Source of the DNA: Catenaria anguillulae PL171
Taxonomy: Eukaryota; Blastocladiomycota; Blastocladiomycetes; Blastocladiales; Catenariaceae
NCBI GenBank assembly: GCA_002102555.1
Contig: MCFL01000130.1
Span: forward strand, 1 to 64,000
Length of the DNA stretch: 64,000 nucleotides
Direction: 5' to 3'
The notes under the pieces are model-generated. The model worked only from the letters and a program-made list of their open reading frames with translations. It did not search any database and was not told the DNA's origin. A program made the position numbers and the translations under genes. Below are positions 47,945 to 60,730 of the stretch, piece by piece. The stretch's first letter is position 1. Each line of letters begins with the position of its first letter.

Positions 47945-50091
47945 TTACTCTCCCTTGATCCAAGCCTCGCTCGTCTCTTCCTTGACCCTGTCCCACCACC
48001 GCCTGACCACGGCCAACTCCTTGCTCACCTCTGCCCAAGGGCGCTTCTCAAACCGCATGTGCTCGGGTTCGGGGAACTTGCCCGCTGCGAGCTTTTCAGG
48101 TGGCGGTGTCGACCGCTCTGCCGCAAACGGGCCGAACGGCAAGTCAACATAGGTTGCCTCGGATACTGGCACCAAGCCGGCCACACCCGAAGTTGCCGCC
48201 GACGCGGAAATGGGCGACGACGACATGGACGGCGTAGCGGACGCGCCTGTCGAGTACGCGCGCAAGGGCGAGTAAGCGAGGCCCGGGGTGGTGCTTGGCG
48301 TGCTTGCCCCGGACCCCACGAGCGGCAGTTGCGACACGAGCAGCTCGAGTTCGGCCACGCATCGTGCACGAGCGGCCGACACTTCGGCGCGATCCTCGAT
48401 TTTCACGCCCGCCCATGTAAACACTTGCGAGATGCCCGCAAGCGCGTTGCGCGCGTCGTCCACGGCGTACAGAAACACAAGTGTGATCCAAATCAAGATG
48501 CATTCCGTGCGCAACATGCCCCACCCAAGCAGCCACCCGCCAACCAGGACGAGAAGCAGGTGGGTGAGTGGGACAAGGTTCAGTGTGGCCAGCCCCTTGT
48601 TTTGCGCAAGCACTTCGCGGTACACTTGGCCGTGGTTGACTGCGGTGGCAGTGGCAAACACGGGCAGGTAGAGGAGAAAGCCGGGGAGTGCGAGCGGGCC
48701 CGCGCGCAAGAGCTGTGTCAGGACGAGGTGGCGCAGCGTGGGCCACAGCGATCCGCGTGGCGTGAGGGTGCGCACCGTGTGGTCCGTGAGTGAAAAGGCA
48801 CTCAGCAGCTCGTGGTAGTTGAGCATGGCGGCCTTGACGGGTTTCACGGACGGGTGGTTGGCGCAGTCAGCAAACAGGGCGACCAGACCTTGCATGACGG
48901 GAACGAAATGGGACGGGTGGGCCACATGGTCGAGCCAAAAGTGCGTGGATGACGAGGAGGAGGAGGGTTCGGTCGATGTGGGTGCAAGGATCGAGTACGC
49001 GAGGCGAGCGGCGTGCATGGTGTTCCAGTCGGGCGCGTTGACGCCGAGCTGGCGGATGCGGCGCTGGACGTGCTTTGTGAGCTCCGAGACGGGCCGCGAG
49101 GTCCAGCCGTCGGCGACAGGGTCAATGGGAGAGCCATACGTGATGACGACTTGGGACCGCCAGGTGGTTTTTGAAAGGTAGGTGATGGCAACAGGGATAA
49201 TGGGTGCGCAGCGCGATTTGGATGACGTGGACGACGACAAGGAAGATGAAGAGGACGCAGGCTTGGTTGACACGTGCTTTGCGTAATCAAGCGCAGACTT
49301 TGCGAGTCCGTCCTTGAATTGAATCAAATGCGGTAGCGTGTACGATGTGCCCTCGGGAAACACAACAATAAGCGATCCACGGTCGAGCATGGCATTTGTT
49401 GCAGCCCACAAGCCTGCGTTGGTCGACGCGGCAGCGGCCTTCTTTGCCGCGGTTTCGGCAGAATCGCCTGGTGTGGGTGACGGCGAAGGCGACGGTGCAG
49501 GGGAATCCGCACCCAGGGACGCAATCGACTCGTTGGTCTCGCTCTTGCCGAGCGTCAAGCTGCTGTGCATCTTGTTGCGCATGACTGGGACAGCCCCGAG
49601 CCCGTCAAGATGAAGGCCATGACCTTGTGCGACCACACCTCCTTCTTTGCCCAGTAGTGGTTTTGGCGGCCGTGTGGCGTCGTGGTGATGAGAATGGCCG
49701 GGTCCATGACCATGCCGCAATGCGTCGAGGCAAGAAACAGCGGGCCCGTGCCCTCGGGCGGCACGTGCGACTGGCCGACAGTGGTGACGAGATAGCTTGC
49801 GCGGACGGTGGCGGACGCGCCATAGTAGGTGAGCGGGTAAATGGCCTTCATGGCGAGCGAACGGGTGGCCGTGGCGAGCGATTGGGTTGCCTGGTTCAGG
49901 TCCAAGTCGACACTGACGCTGACATTGGCGGGCACATCGAGGCCTAGATGTGTGGCGGCTAGCGCTCGCAATTGGGCTGGGACCGCAAAAGCGATCGGTT
50001 TGGCGTTGGCGGCCGGTGTGGCGTCGCCCTCTTTGGGTGCCGGCGTGGGCGTGGAGTGTGTGGGATTGGTGTCTGTGGAGTTGGTGGACAT
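47945..50091 (-). CDS. SCT1: Glycerol-3-phosphate / DHAP acyltransferase (Sct1/Gpt2 family), one frame break
   Basis: ER membrane enzyme of the first step of phospholipid and triacylglycerol synthesis. From ATG 50091 the frame reads through YPLTYYGAS to the acyltransferase motif I variant STHCGMVMDPAIL (like HANQFVDP in yeast Sct1), then HYWAKKEVWSHKVMAFILTG. There one base is missing near 49600; the next frame continues LGAVPVMRNKM and runs uninterrupted to TAA at 47945. It includes VFPEGTSYTLPHLIQF (motif III FPEG), a Ser-rich insert, and C-terminal membrane spans (PLTHLLLVLVGGWLLGW, CILIWITLVFLYAV). Total about 715 residues, usual for the family. Contiguity across the break argues for sequence error. 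Confidence 0.88.
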
Positions 50092-50789
50092 TGCGACGGC
50101 TGGATTTCTCTAGGTTAACTTTCAGTGATATACCTTGGAGGGCGACGGCGGGAGGGGCCGCTTCTTATTTCAGAGTCTGGCCATCATGTGAAGATGCGAA
50201 CGAAAAATGCCACGCTCTCTCGCACTGCGCCCTCGTCGCGTCCCACTCGACCCGCTCGCACGTCGCGACCCCACCCAAACCTCCATCGTCTTCGCGCCAG
50301 CATGACGGACTTGCCCACGATGGGATCACTCTTTGATGTTCACCATGCTTGCCCAAGCACCGGTTAATCTGATAGGGAATACTTCAGATGTATGGATGTA
50401 TGGGCGAGAACGTCGTTTCACAATGTGTTTGAACTCCTCTGTGATGCCACCAGGCCGTCTATTTCTGGTCGCAGCGCCACTCACTCTGGCCATGGCCATC
50501 ATACTGGACGTCGGCACTGGTTGTGAGTGTGGGAACACCGTTGGCCAGCTGAAAAAGTAAATCAAAGAAACTGCACAACCGGATCGTCAACGACCAAGTG
50601 CACCAAAATCATTCAAGTCGGTCAATCACTCAAGAACAGTTATCCGACCGTAACCTCGCTTCCGAACCGCCTACAATTCAACATGCACATGCCCCGGCCA
50701 CTCATAATACTCGATTCTTCCCTCCTGCACAGTGTGCCTTGAATCTTGAACCGCAACACCCTGCTTCCGCTGGACACCTTGGTCCAGAA
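50092..50789. other. Intergenic between two minus-strand genes
   Basis: About 700 bp: acyltransferase promoter proximal to 50091 and the 3' end of the next gene. No other feature recognised. Confidence 0.45.
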
Positions 50790-52711
50790 TCATGGCCTTG
50801 CCATGGTGCTTATCCCCGCCGCCGCCTGCGGCCGCGGGATCCGGCGCTCGTCGGTCCCGGCTGGCGCTTTCGTTTGGCACACGGCCGCCCGAACGCACCG
50901 CAGGCGATGTGGCTGGAACCAGTATGCGTTGGGCGGAACGCAAACCGACGACAGCGGACCCAGTTCACGACACGCAGCAACCTGGTCGAGTAACGACGTG
51001 TTTGCCGCCACCGCGTCACCTGGTGTCGGCGACAGCAACGACAAGTGAAGGTATCGGCACGTGACACGCGCTGTATTCACCTCATCCATCTGCCGCATGC
51101 CCCGGATGCACGCCTGCTTGTCTGCCCACTCGCCTTGACGATTTTCCTCACGATTGCACCGCGCCCCGGCTTCAAACTCGGAACACACGCGATCCACCAT
51201 GTCACCGCGTGGCGGCGCCCAGTGGTCGCCGTCCCTCGGAAACGCCGTGATTTCAAATGCCACGATTTTCCCCGATTGCGTGTCGAACCGCCACCACGAC
51301 CAGATGGCCAGCACGTGCGGAAGCCACAACGGGTGCGAGTGGGAGGATGGAGACGAGGCAGATGGGGTCTGAGGGTATTGAGCATCGGGTTCTGTACTTC
51401 CTCGGTTGTTGTTGTTGTTGTTGTTGTTGTTGTTGGGAGTAGGTGAGTTTTGCTGTCCCAATGCCGATGGGTCCACGGCGTCGGCAGCGCGTTGAAGCAC
51501 GCGGCGAACCAGCCGGCGCATGTTGTTGCTTGTCCGCGGCCGTGTTGGACTGGTTGGTGGCGATGGCTGAATGTTTGGCGGTACTTCGGACGACTCGCTC
51601 GCTCCAGGGGGTGGACTCACTGGAGGAGGTGAAGAAGCGTCGCCAAAGTCGCGCAGCGATACGTGATGGATCATGGATGCGACATCACAAGCAGCTGTGG
51701 CGTGCGTTTGCGACAGCCCGACAATAGACATGTTGAGTGAGGCGAGGAGAAGCGTCGGAAGGGTTTGGAAATAGCGTTTCGTCGCTGCAGCAGTGAACGG
51801 TTTCGTGGTGAGAGGAACGATCGGGTCAACGTGAAAAATGGTTGGGAACTAGCGAACCTTCAATTCCTTGAATATTGCCAAGGACATTGACATGTCCCGT
51901 AACGGTAGGCGTAAACAGATCCTCGAATACAACTGCGCAGATTCTGCTCGTCAGCTAGACTCTAGAGTGAATAACTAGAGAAATGCGTACCCGGCTTTTC
52001 ATCATCCGCATTCGCACCACCCAACGCATCCTTGCGCCTGGTCCGTTGCACCACATTGCGAAACAGGTGCGATACCTGCGACATGTAAAAGTCCCAATTC
52101 ACAATCGGCCGCAAGCACGCCGGATCCGGGTAAAACTGCGGTGCAGGGCGAGACACTTTGTGAGCAACTGGCGGAGGTGGTGGTGATGGCGACGGCGGCG
52201 ATACGGGTGAGGAAGCTGGACTGATGGCGGATCGAGCTGCAGTCTCCGTCGCCGTTGTCGAGTTTGCTTGTGGAACAGGTGCTGGCGGGGGGGATGGGGC
52301 AGCTGCGCGTCGCTCGTGACCTGCAGCTGCAGCGACCGCTGGGGGTGGGTTCCACCAAGTGGGTGTCGTAATGGCGGACGACGACTTGGATGATGCTGAC
52401 AAACCGTTCGCGTTGCCCGATAGCAGCACGGGCGGCGCGTTTATTGCAGCTTGATCGCCCGCGACTGAGCCGTTATGTGGTGAGGCAGAGCCCGTCGAGT
52501 TTCGAGGTTTTGGAGGCGCGGCATGAGCAGATGCGTGGAGCAGCGGAGATCGGAGGAAAAGGCTGCTGAGCACCAACAAGAAGACGGCAGCCCAGTTGGC
52601 GGGACTGCGTTTGCGTCGCGAGCCCAGTGCGACATCTGCTCTTGGGCAGACCGTTGGATCATTTGACATGATGGAATGATCTCCAAAAGGAAACGTGAAC
52701 TGGCGCGACAT
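50790..52711 (-). CDS. Putative secreted or type II membrane Cys-containing protein
   Basis: Unknown function, 596 residues. Exons 51991-52711, 51858-51932 and 50790-51784 (donors GTACGC and GTTCGC, acceptors GCGCAG and CTGCAG) join with a total divisible by three. The N-terminus has a signal-anchor (WAAVFLLVLSSLFL) behind a basic stretch. It is followed by Pro/Ser/Ala-rich sequence, FYPDPACLRPIVNWDFY, then PVVFEDLFTPTVTGHVNV, which loosely recalls the start of CBM21-type modules. The last exon has a poly-Asn tract and an extracellular-looking end with about eight Cys (DRVCSEFEAGARC, SSVCVPPNAYWF). The exact 5' end is uncertain: the frame is open further upstream. Confidence 0.55.
51407..51437. 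repeat. (TTG)n trinucleotide run
   Basis: About ten TTG units; on the minus strand they encode a poly-Asn tract in the last exon of the Cys-containing protein gene. Confidence 0.9.
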
Positions 52712-54418
52712 GCCAGGAGCTGGGCGGGTGATTGGTGGGGTTGCAGAGGATTGCATCGAGTCCAGTGCCATGTATGTGCATTCACATTCTTTCCTCATCT
52801 GTGAATTCTGATACAATATTGCACAATAATAGTCAAGGCACCGAAGCACTAAACTCACGATCGCCTGGCTGCAGCCACCGGGCGTGTCGTCGATCGGTCG
52901 CGATGGCACGTTCCCACGTGGCGGCGTGACATGAAGATAGCTCTGTCATCGAACCTCTCCTCATCATTGTCATCGCCAACCACCGAATCCCAATCCGAAT
53001 CCGAATCCGAATCGACCTGCAAATCATTATCTACAATGTCCCGCGCAAGCACCCCCCGCGTCGCGCGCCACGACCGCACTGTGGGCTCGTAATGCGACAT
53101 GTTGTTGCAAATTTGATGCTTGAGCTGTCGTTGAGGTGATTGTCGAGGTGGATCTGAGTCGAGGATCGACTGAAACTTTGGGATGTGGATCGCTCTCGGC
53201 TGGACTGTACTTTGTATATGGGGCTAACGACCTGCCTGGCGTCGGATGGTGGATAACAACGCTGGATCGGTTGTCGGAGGATGGATTGCTCACGCCATCT
53301 ATTGGTTCTTCGAGCAGGATTCAAATGGATGGTTCAGACTGATGTCGAAACTGAAGTTTTCACCAGGTCTGCCTTGATTGTTGTGTTGAGTTATCAATGT
53401 GGAAATGGACAAGTGTGAACATGGATGATGGGGTAACACACGTTGCGTGCGGACAGATGGAGGGGTCGGTTGGGCTAACAGATAAGTCGTCACGACTCGA
53501 GTCCAGCTCAAAAAGATTGCGTCAAGGCAGATGGCGCTTGTGAGATGGCCTTGGTAGGTAGATCACTGCGAGTGAGTAGGTCGCCCGTACGCCGTTTCTG
53601 GATGAGGTGACTCTTGTTGGCTGGGAACACTTCACCCGCATTTGCCACCGTACCTTGTTATGGAGGTTACCAGGAAAGAATGAGATGACGGCATATCAAT
53701 GGTCAGCCCTGCTCAGCATTTGGCGGTAACTGCTTGTTGGATGACCCATGTGTTTCCTGCTGTTTTAACGAGCTTGAAATGTACTGGAGGTCTCATGATG
53801 AGTTCATTGTTGAAGCTTTGAGTGTATTTGTCCATCATCTGCTCTGACTCGTTTTGTCACTTGCCTATTGATGTTTCGCCTGAAGACTTTACTGTGACGA
53901 GCAGCCAACTAGGTATCCAATGTCCGAAACCGCCGTCGCGTTGATTCTCGATTTGACTGGAGGACAGCCGCTAACGTATGGGAGCAGATTTATCGTGCAT
54001 TATGGTATGGAGTGGGGAGGGGGGCGTGCGACAACTTAACCTTGGGACCCGGAAAACCTCGCAACTCTCATAATGATCTGGCTTTGAATATTTAAATGCG
54101 CAGTCTCTATTTCGCATTCATTGGCGACCAGCAAACTTGCATTGTTCGGTTTCAATAGTAGCATGAACGACTTTAGAGTCCAGGAAACCTGCCAGTCAGA
54201 CAGCCTGCGACGTGTCACATATGCGCATGCTCCTGTGAGCCTTCCAGCTTGACAAGGAAATGGTCCAATCATGATATGCTTTGCTCCTCAAGCTCAATGT
54301 GAACGACAAGCAAAATGTGCGAGGAATCTTGACTGAACAGGTGGGCAATGACTGCAAAAATGATGCACAAAGAAGAAAAGGCAAACAACGACACACACGC
54401 GCACATTTACACAATAAT
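52712..54418. other. Intergenic, no confident gene
   Basis: About 1.7 kb. A minus-strand frame at 52855-53100 (MSHYEPTVRSWRATRG.., with a DSDSDSD stretch from a GAATCC hexamer run at 52986-53011) might be a 5' exon of the neighbouring gene, but no splice joins it in frame. The remainder holds nothing recognisable. The part near 54418 is the 3' UTR of PCNA. Confidence 0.4.
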
Positions 54419-55372
54419 TTACTCTTCGTCGTCCAACTTGGGCGCAAGGTAGAACCTGTAAAAAGATGTGTCGAACAGTGTGCGTCAGAGCCAATTGAAC
54501 CGTTGATGTAGCTCGTGTGAGGCAAAAAAAAAAGAGCGCACCGAATGTGACCCAACTCCTCATCCATGGCATATTCGACCAACAAGGGGACATCGGCCGA
54601 CATGGACAAGGACACTTGCGGAGCAAGCGATGCGGCCTTGGAAAACATCTTGAGGTACTTGAGCGAAAAGGCCAAATCCACGGGCTCCTCCAGGGCAATG
54701 GTGACATCCATGCCCTCCTTGTCGGCCGACTTTGATGACCGCAAGATCACATTGCCCGATCCAGACTCACCCTTGGACGTGAACTTGATCGAGTCCTTGA
54801 CCACGGAAATGCTCACGGTTTCGCCGAGCACAGTCATGTCGTTGCAGATGCGGGCAAACTCGGAGGAGGGCAGCGTGACTGTGGCCGAGTATTCGGTTTC
54901 GGGAATGCCGAGGTGCTCGGCGTCAACGTCCATGAGCTTGATGTCGAATTCAGAGATGCGCTCCGACTCTGTGAATGCAAGTGCATCGATCCCCGGATCC
55001 GATCAGTGACATGAATTGAATGACGGGGGGCAGACGGGGCGATGAATACGCACTGGGCGACTCAAAAGTCAAGTTCAAGACATCTGAATCCTCGGCGGCC
55101 TTGAGCGTCAAGATATCGTTATTGTCGGCACACTTGAGGACCTTGGACAGTGTGCCAAAGTTGACACCGAGCGACATGGCGCGGTCGCAACGGAAGGGGT
55201 CAAAGCCCTCGGACCGGAGGACAAGCGACACGAGAGCAACGTGGGACGTGTCCATGGCTTGCAGGGCAATGCCGGCGTCCGAGCAGTCGAGGTTGGCATC
55301 CGACACGAGGTCCTTGACGGCGTCCAGGATGCGCTTGAGGGTGACGGCGGTCGGGAGACGGGCTTCGAGCAT
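54419..55372 (-). CDS. PCNA: Proliferating cell nuclear antigen (sliding clamp)
   Basis: Homotrimeric clamp that tethers DNA polymerases and PIP-box partners to DNA in the nucleus. Exons 55054-55372, 54542-54968 and 54419-54455 give 260 residues, exactly family length. The start [20 protein letters not shown] matches fungal PCNA. Conserved parts include [19 protein letters not shown], the [16 protein letters not shown] centre loop region, [12 protein letters not shown], and the C-terminal [11 protein letters not shown] carried by the small last exon. The last intron has a T-run (10 T) after its donor. A palindromic TCGCGCGA lies about 115 bp upstream of the start. Confidence 0.97.
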
Positions 55373-55716
55373 GGTGGCGGCGGGCGGAGCGTTGGTGGGG
55401 ATGATTTATAGATACGTAGCTCTGTGTGTGCGTCAGTCAAATGCAAAGAGATCTGTCAAATTGCGAAGTGGGGATGTTGAAGTGATCGCGCGAGACATAA
55501 AGCGCCGACTGAAAACATTTTTCATTTTCCTGGGAGCAGCCTTGGATCGGCGGCCCCTTCTCACTTGTTGCTGTTCCAAAAGTGGGTGACTCACTGCTAA
55601 AAAATGCAAGATCGCCCAATTTTCTGTTGTACATTGACTATATCTTGTATTCAGCACCAATGTGGGGGCATGAAATCATCCCTCAAAGATACAAGGATAC
55701 GAGGATTCAAGCAACC
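55373..55716. promoter_or_regulatory. PCNA upstream region with TCGCGCGA palindrome
   Basis: 344 bp between PCNA and the next minus-strand gene. The palindrome TCGCGCGA is at 55486-55493, and AGCGCCGACT follows near 55501. G1/S genes in fungi and animals often carry GCGC-cored E2F/MBF sites upstream; that this is one is inference. Confidence 0.35.
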
Positions 55717-58700
55717 TCATTCATCCATCTCTGCACTTGCTCTGCTCCGCTTCAACCGATTCACCAACCCCATCACAAACGAGCCCAAGTAACCATTCTC
55801 GCCAACCTCCATCTCGGGCTCCTGCATCTCTTGCTCTTGCTCCTCATTCGCAGGCCCATGGCCGAGCTCGTCCAATCCTTGCCCAATCGATCCAAACCCG
55901 TGGCGGAGCGCCGGTGCCAATCCTGATGCTGGTGCAATGTTCGCGGATGTTGAAGCACCCATGGAAGCGGGAGCCTGCGACCAAAGCGAGGTGTTAATGG
56001 ACCCCGTGAAAAGCAGGCGTGGGCGCTTGCTTGGCGGCGGAGAGGGCCATGCATACGTCGTTGCTCGAAAAGGAGAGAGAGAGCGAGGTGGACGGCTGGT
56101 GGGGCTTGGATCCGTCTCCGAGTCGTGCAGTGCTGGGGCGGGCTCGGATGCGGCTGGACGCGGAGGAGATATGTGCAGGGGAACATTTTGTGTGATGAAG
56201 AAGTGAGGATGGGGTTGGACATGGTGAGCGGGATGTAGAGGCGACGATCCGAGTTGTCGTTGCTCGTCGTTATCCTCAGCTTCTTCCTCGTGCTCGCCTT
56301 CGTCATCGGACGATGACAACAATTCCACCACCTCTCGTTGGACGTGCCGAGGTGGCTCCTGCTCCGAGTCCATCAAGTCCTCTTCCTCTTCCTCCTCGTC
56401 ATACGAATCACCTTGATCGTCCTGCTCTTCACCAAAGCTCCCATACTCTTCCTCTTCCTCATACTCTTCTTGCTCTTGCGCGACCGTTTGCTGCTGTACA
56501 TAAGTCTGCCCGTGCTCGTGGCCATGCGACAACGGAGCATGTGCAAACGGCGACGATTCGTGGGTATCAAACGGTGACGGACTGGACGACCCGCCGCGAT
56601 AGTCGTGTGCAAGCTGCTGCTCCTGAGCTTGCATGAATGGATGCTGCTCGTAGTAATGGTGCTGACGTTGCTCCTGCTGGGACTCTTGCAGGATCTGCTG
56701 CTGTTGCCAATACGCGGCTACGGCCGACTGCACCAGCGACGGAGGATGCCCAACGGCCGCTTGTGGGGCGCTCGGCCCATACCCGGGCAAGTATTGTTGG
56801 TCGGCATGCGGATCCGAACCATCATCGCCCTCATCCTCGCCTTCGTAAATGTCTGGATCGTACTCGTCCTCATATTCGTCTTGCTCCTCATCTGATCCAA
56901 CGTGCACATGGGCGGGCACCATGTACGAGGGTCGAATCGATTTGCCTGCAACGGCTTCAGCGTCCTCCACCTCATCATGGTCTTGCTCAGATTCGGACGT
57001 GGCCGTCAAATCGTTATCGTCCACATACCCGCCGCGCTCATCCGCTACACTCGCCTCGTCCTGCTGCCTGTCGGAATCGTACTCGTCTTCCGGGTCAGAT
57101 CCTGACGCCTCGTCGTCCGAGCTGTCGAGCAAATCCACCACCTCTGGCAGCCGCTTGTTGACTTGCACCTGCTGGACGCTGGCACGTGACTGAGGCGGAT
57201 GGGCCGCGCGGGTTGCCGCGTGAGCTGCTGCAGCCGCACGTGCCGCGCGCGCTTCGATATTGGCTTGAGCTTGCGCGGCGGCGGCCGCAATGGCCGCCTC
57301 TTGTGCGGCACGGACGGCCGGGTTGGACGAAAATGTAAATGTGGGCGGCGGCGAGGCTTGCGTGAATGATAAGGTGGCCGGTTCAGTGTCCGAGCCGTCG
57401 TCACTCGTGGTGTACCCTGGTTCGTCCGAGCTGAGTTCCGGTTGCAGGTGGCTGTGGGCGTGCGGGTGGTCCAATTCGAGATCCGATGAGGCAAGCTCGT
57501 CAAAGTCGTCCAGATCGAGTTGCTGCTCCTCCTCGTCATGATCGCACAGTTCCTCGTCCGCGTGTGCGCGCGCTCGGCGGTGGGCCAATTCGTCCTGCTG
57601 GTACTCGATGTCACTCGATCCAAACTCTACCGGCGATTCGCGCTCGATTTGGGTGTGCGTATCCTCTTCCTCTTCCTCTCGTGGCTCGTCCTCCTCGGAC
57701 CAATCCCCTTTGTCCAGATCGTCGCCAAACCATTCCGCTGCGCTCCATTCATCATCCGCATCCCCGGTCTGCCCGTCGTCCTCCAAACTCATCGGGTCCA
57801 CAACCCCCGTTGGCTCCACGGGCAACGAATCCACGTCACTCGAATACCCACCAGACGCGTCCGCAAGCAGCTCTTCGTCATCATCCAAGTCCATCGCGGA
57901 CGGCTGCGCCCTGACCATGTCGCTTGAATATCCACCTACGTTGGGCTTGGACTTGTCGTCCTCGCTCACACCCGCCTCGTGCATGATTGCGTGCAAAGGA
58001 TCCGTGTCGTCTACATGCGTGGATTGTGCCTCAACATCGCTTGCCTCTTGCGCATGCACGCACAAGTCGACGGCCGCCCGCGACTTGCCCGTGTCGTGGT
58101 CGTCGGCTTGATCACATGCGGCTGCATATGTGCTTGATTCGTGCCCACTCGACTCTTGCGCGCCTGGGTACGTGGCATCCGTGATGAGCGTTCTCGCCGT
58201 GGCGGCGGGTGCACCTTCGCGCTTGGTCGCAGTTGCAAGGCTCGCATCCGGTGCGTGCGTGAACCAAGCGCCGAGTGGCGACGCCGTAGTCGCAGACATG
58301 GGCGAAGCCGCCGGAAACCCCGGCGCGGCAGATGCGGGAGTGGGTGGTGGATTGGCGAGACCCCATGAGATGCGGGGAAGAGCAGGTGCGGCAAATGTGA
58401 ACGAGTGTGCTGGCGAGCGGGAGATTGCGGATGGCGGTGGGGAGGGCGAGCGTGGCTTGGCAGGAGACGTTAGGGCGGCGGTAGATGATTTAGAGTCTTG
58501 TGCGTGAAGGTCCATGTTGTCGTCGATTGAATCCGTGGCAGGCTCTTGCGCTTGATGCACAGGCAATGGCGACGGCGATGGCGATGGGGTACGGTTCCGA
58601 GGCGACGAGGCACTGCCGGGATCAACGGGCAGATTCAGTTGTTGTGAGTCAATGTCCATGTCGTGGGCTTCGTCGATTGAGCTCTCGGACCAATTCTCGT

Positions 58701-60134
58701 CCGACAATTGCACAGCCGACGCCTCTTCTGGATCCGGCTCTGCGCCGGCCTCTTGCATGTCCGAATCTTTCTCCAAACCCTCAGGCGGTGCATCCACATC
58801 CATGGCATCGACTTGATCATCGGCTGGACCCGATTCTTCCTCAACGAGCTCCGATTCGGTATGTACCAAGTCGGGGACCACATCACCCTCAACCGGCGAC
58901 TCGCTGCCATCCTGCTCCTCCTCCTCTGATCTTCCGCTTACATCCGCTCGTGGGTTCGCTTCGTCATCGCCCACGCCCACGTCCCGTGATGGCGTCGATC
59001 CGGTGGTTGACGGCGAATGCGTGCTCTCAGCAGGGGACACCTGGCGCGGTGATCGATCGCAGCCATCAAGCGACGCACCTGGACTTGCTATTGCCCGCGG
59101 CGCATCCGTGCGAGCCCTCGTCGGCGTTGATGGTTGCACCGTGAGCGCATGTTGCGGAGGTGATGATGGCCGTGCAGTTGTTGGCGACGATGCGCTCGCC
59201 TCGCTCGATTCCGACTGGCTGGCGCTGTGCCCGCGACGAGTGCGGCCAAAAGGGACGGGCGTCATGTCGCCAGTCGCGACATGCGCACGTTGCCGAGTTG
59301 CCCGTGGCGTTGCCAGGCCCGACTCGTCGTCTGGGTGTGTTGCCGGGGGTGGCGAGACGGTGGTGATGCGAGCAAGAGATGGGCGGCGGCGGGTGGCGCG
59401 GGTTGGAGACGAATTGGCGGGTCGAGGGGTTGCGAGCAGGTCGGCTGATGGGGCCCCGGGTGGTGAGGACCGGGAGCGCACGGATGGAGAGGACGGGCTG
59501 GTGGGTGTAGATGAAGAGCGGTTGAGGTGCGTCTATCCGTGGATACCACAATACACAGACAGTGTCAGAGTCCGTCTTGGTCAATGAAATGCATGTCGTG
59601 GGTATCAAAATGCACCTTGGAAGCAACCGTGGAAAGCGGCGATGCATTGACTCGAGCACTCAAGACGGCCGCCGTGGGACTGGGCGTCGACTTGAGCGCC
59701 AGCCGCAACGACCGCCGACGGGTGGGTGTGCTTGCCCCTGAGCTGCTTGACGCTTGACTGGTGGCATCCTGGGCGGCTTCGCCCGCATCGGCAGAGACTG
59801 CCGGCGAAGCAAGTGCGAGTGCGGCTGCAGATGCAGCAGAGCGGCGGCCGTGGCGAGTCGGCGTTGTGGGTGACGACGGAGAAGGGGAAGCGGATCGTCG
59901 GGCCCTGGCGCTGCTAATGCTCACCGAGGACGGCGTGGGTGTTGGAGTGCGGGCACCAGCGTCATCGTCACTGTCACTGTCGTGATCCGCGGCGGACGAG
60001 CCGTCCGGACGGTTGCCGTCAGCCGAAGATGGACTGGCGGGCGATGCGGGCGTCTCGGGAGCGTCCGCGGCATCGGAGGCGGCGGCCTGCTCGGCCGTGG
60101 CCTTTGGCTTAGCGTTGCGTTTGCGCGGTGACAT
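55717..60134 (-). CDS. Large acidic, intrinsically disordered protein with two SUMO-interacting motifs
   Basis: Unrecognised family, 1,444 residues in two exons (59616-60134, 55717-59532). The 83-bp intron starts GTGCAT after ...VASK. The start MSPRKRNAKPKA is basic and nuclear-looking. Most of the chain is Ser/Pro/Asp/Glu-rich with acidic runs. Two near-identical motifs, PEVVDLLDSSDDE (about 57115-57150) and REVVELLSSSDDE (about 56304-56342), fit the hydrophobic core plus acidic/phospho-Ser form of SUMO-interacting motifs. GGYSSDM/GGYSSDV repeats, a Gln/His-rich stretch and a C-terminal basic KRPRLLF complete it. A nuclear SUMO-dependent scaffold or chromatin role is inferred only. The open frame over 3.8 kb is strong evidence that it is coded. 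Confidence 0.8.
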
Positions 60135-60730
60135 GGCAGGATACTGATTATTGACCTCGTTATTGATGCTTACTCAACAGTTGCCTGGCTGGTCAACACT
60201 GTGAATAGCCCCATCCTCCCGTGTCCGATGCCGCTCGCTCTCTCTCGCCACCGCCGGGCTCACACGCCAGTCCAGAACCGACCCTTCTGGATCCTTGACC
60301 ACATCCAAAACATAAAGCAGCAAGCCGGGCACGGCTGCCCACCCTTGAGAAACCGTGCCGCGTCCATGATCCGTCCTTGGGCGCACTCCGGCACATACGG
60401 CTTCCAAGCCTGGTTCAGCTAATGTTCGCTGGCGTTTTTCTCTTGTTCCTTTCTCACTCTCTCAAGACTCAGGCAAGTGAGTGTGGGAGAACCACACACA
60501 GCACAGCACGACCACAAAGGGCCAAATGCGAGCTCTGGCCACGCAAGGACCAAGAGCTCGGAGATTGTGATTTGGGAAGTAAAATACCCGGGCTCGTTCT
60601 CGTCTCGCCCATATTGATGTCATGTATCAATCAAGTGACCCAACACACACACCAACGTGAACCGACAATGCAAAAACGGGCTTCGGGACAAAACCCCAAG
60701 GGCACGTGCAGAGCGAGCTGAAATATGAGC
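60135..60730. other. Intergenic
   Basis: About 600 bp: promoter of the acidic-protein gene and 3' UTR of the eL22 gene. No gene seen. Confidence 0.5.
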
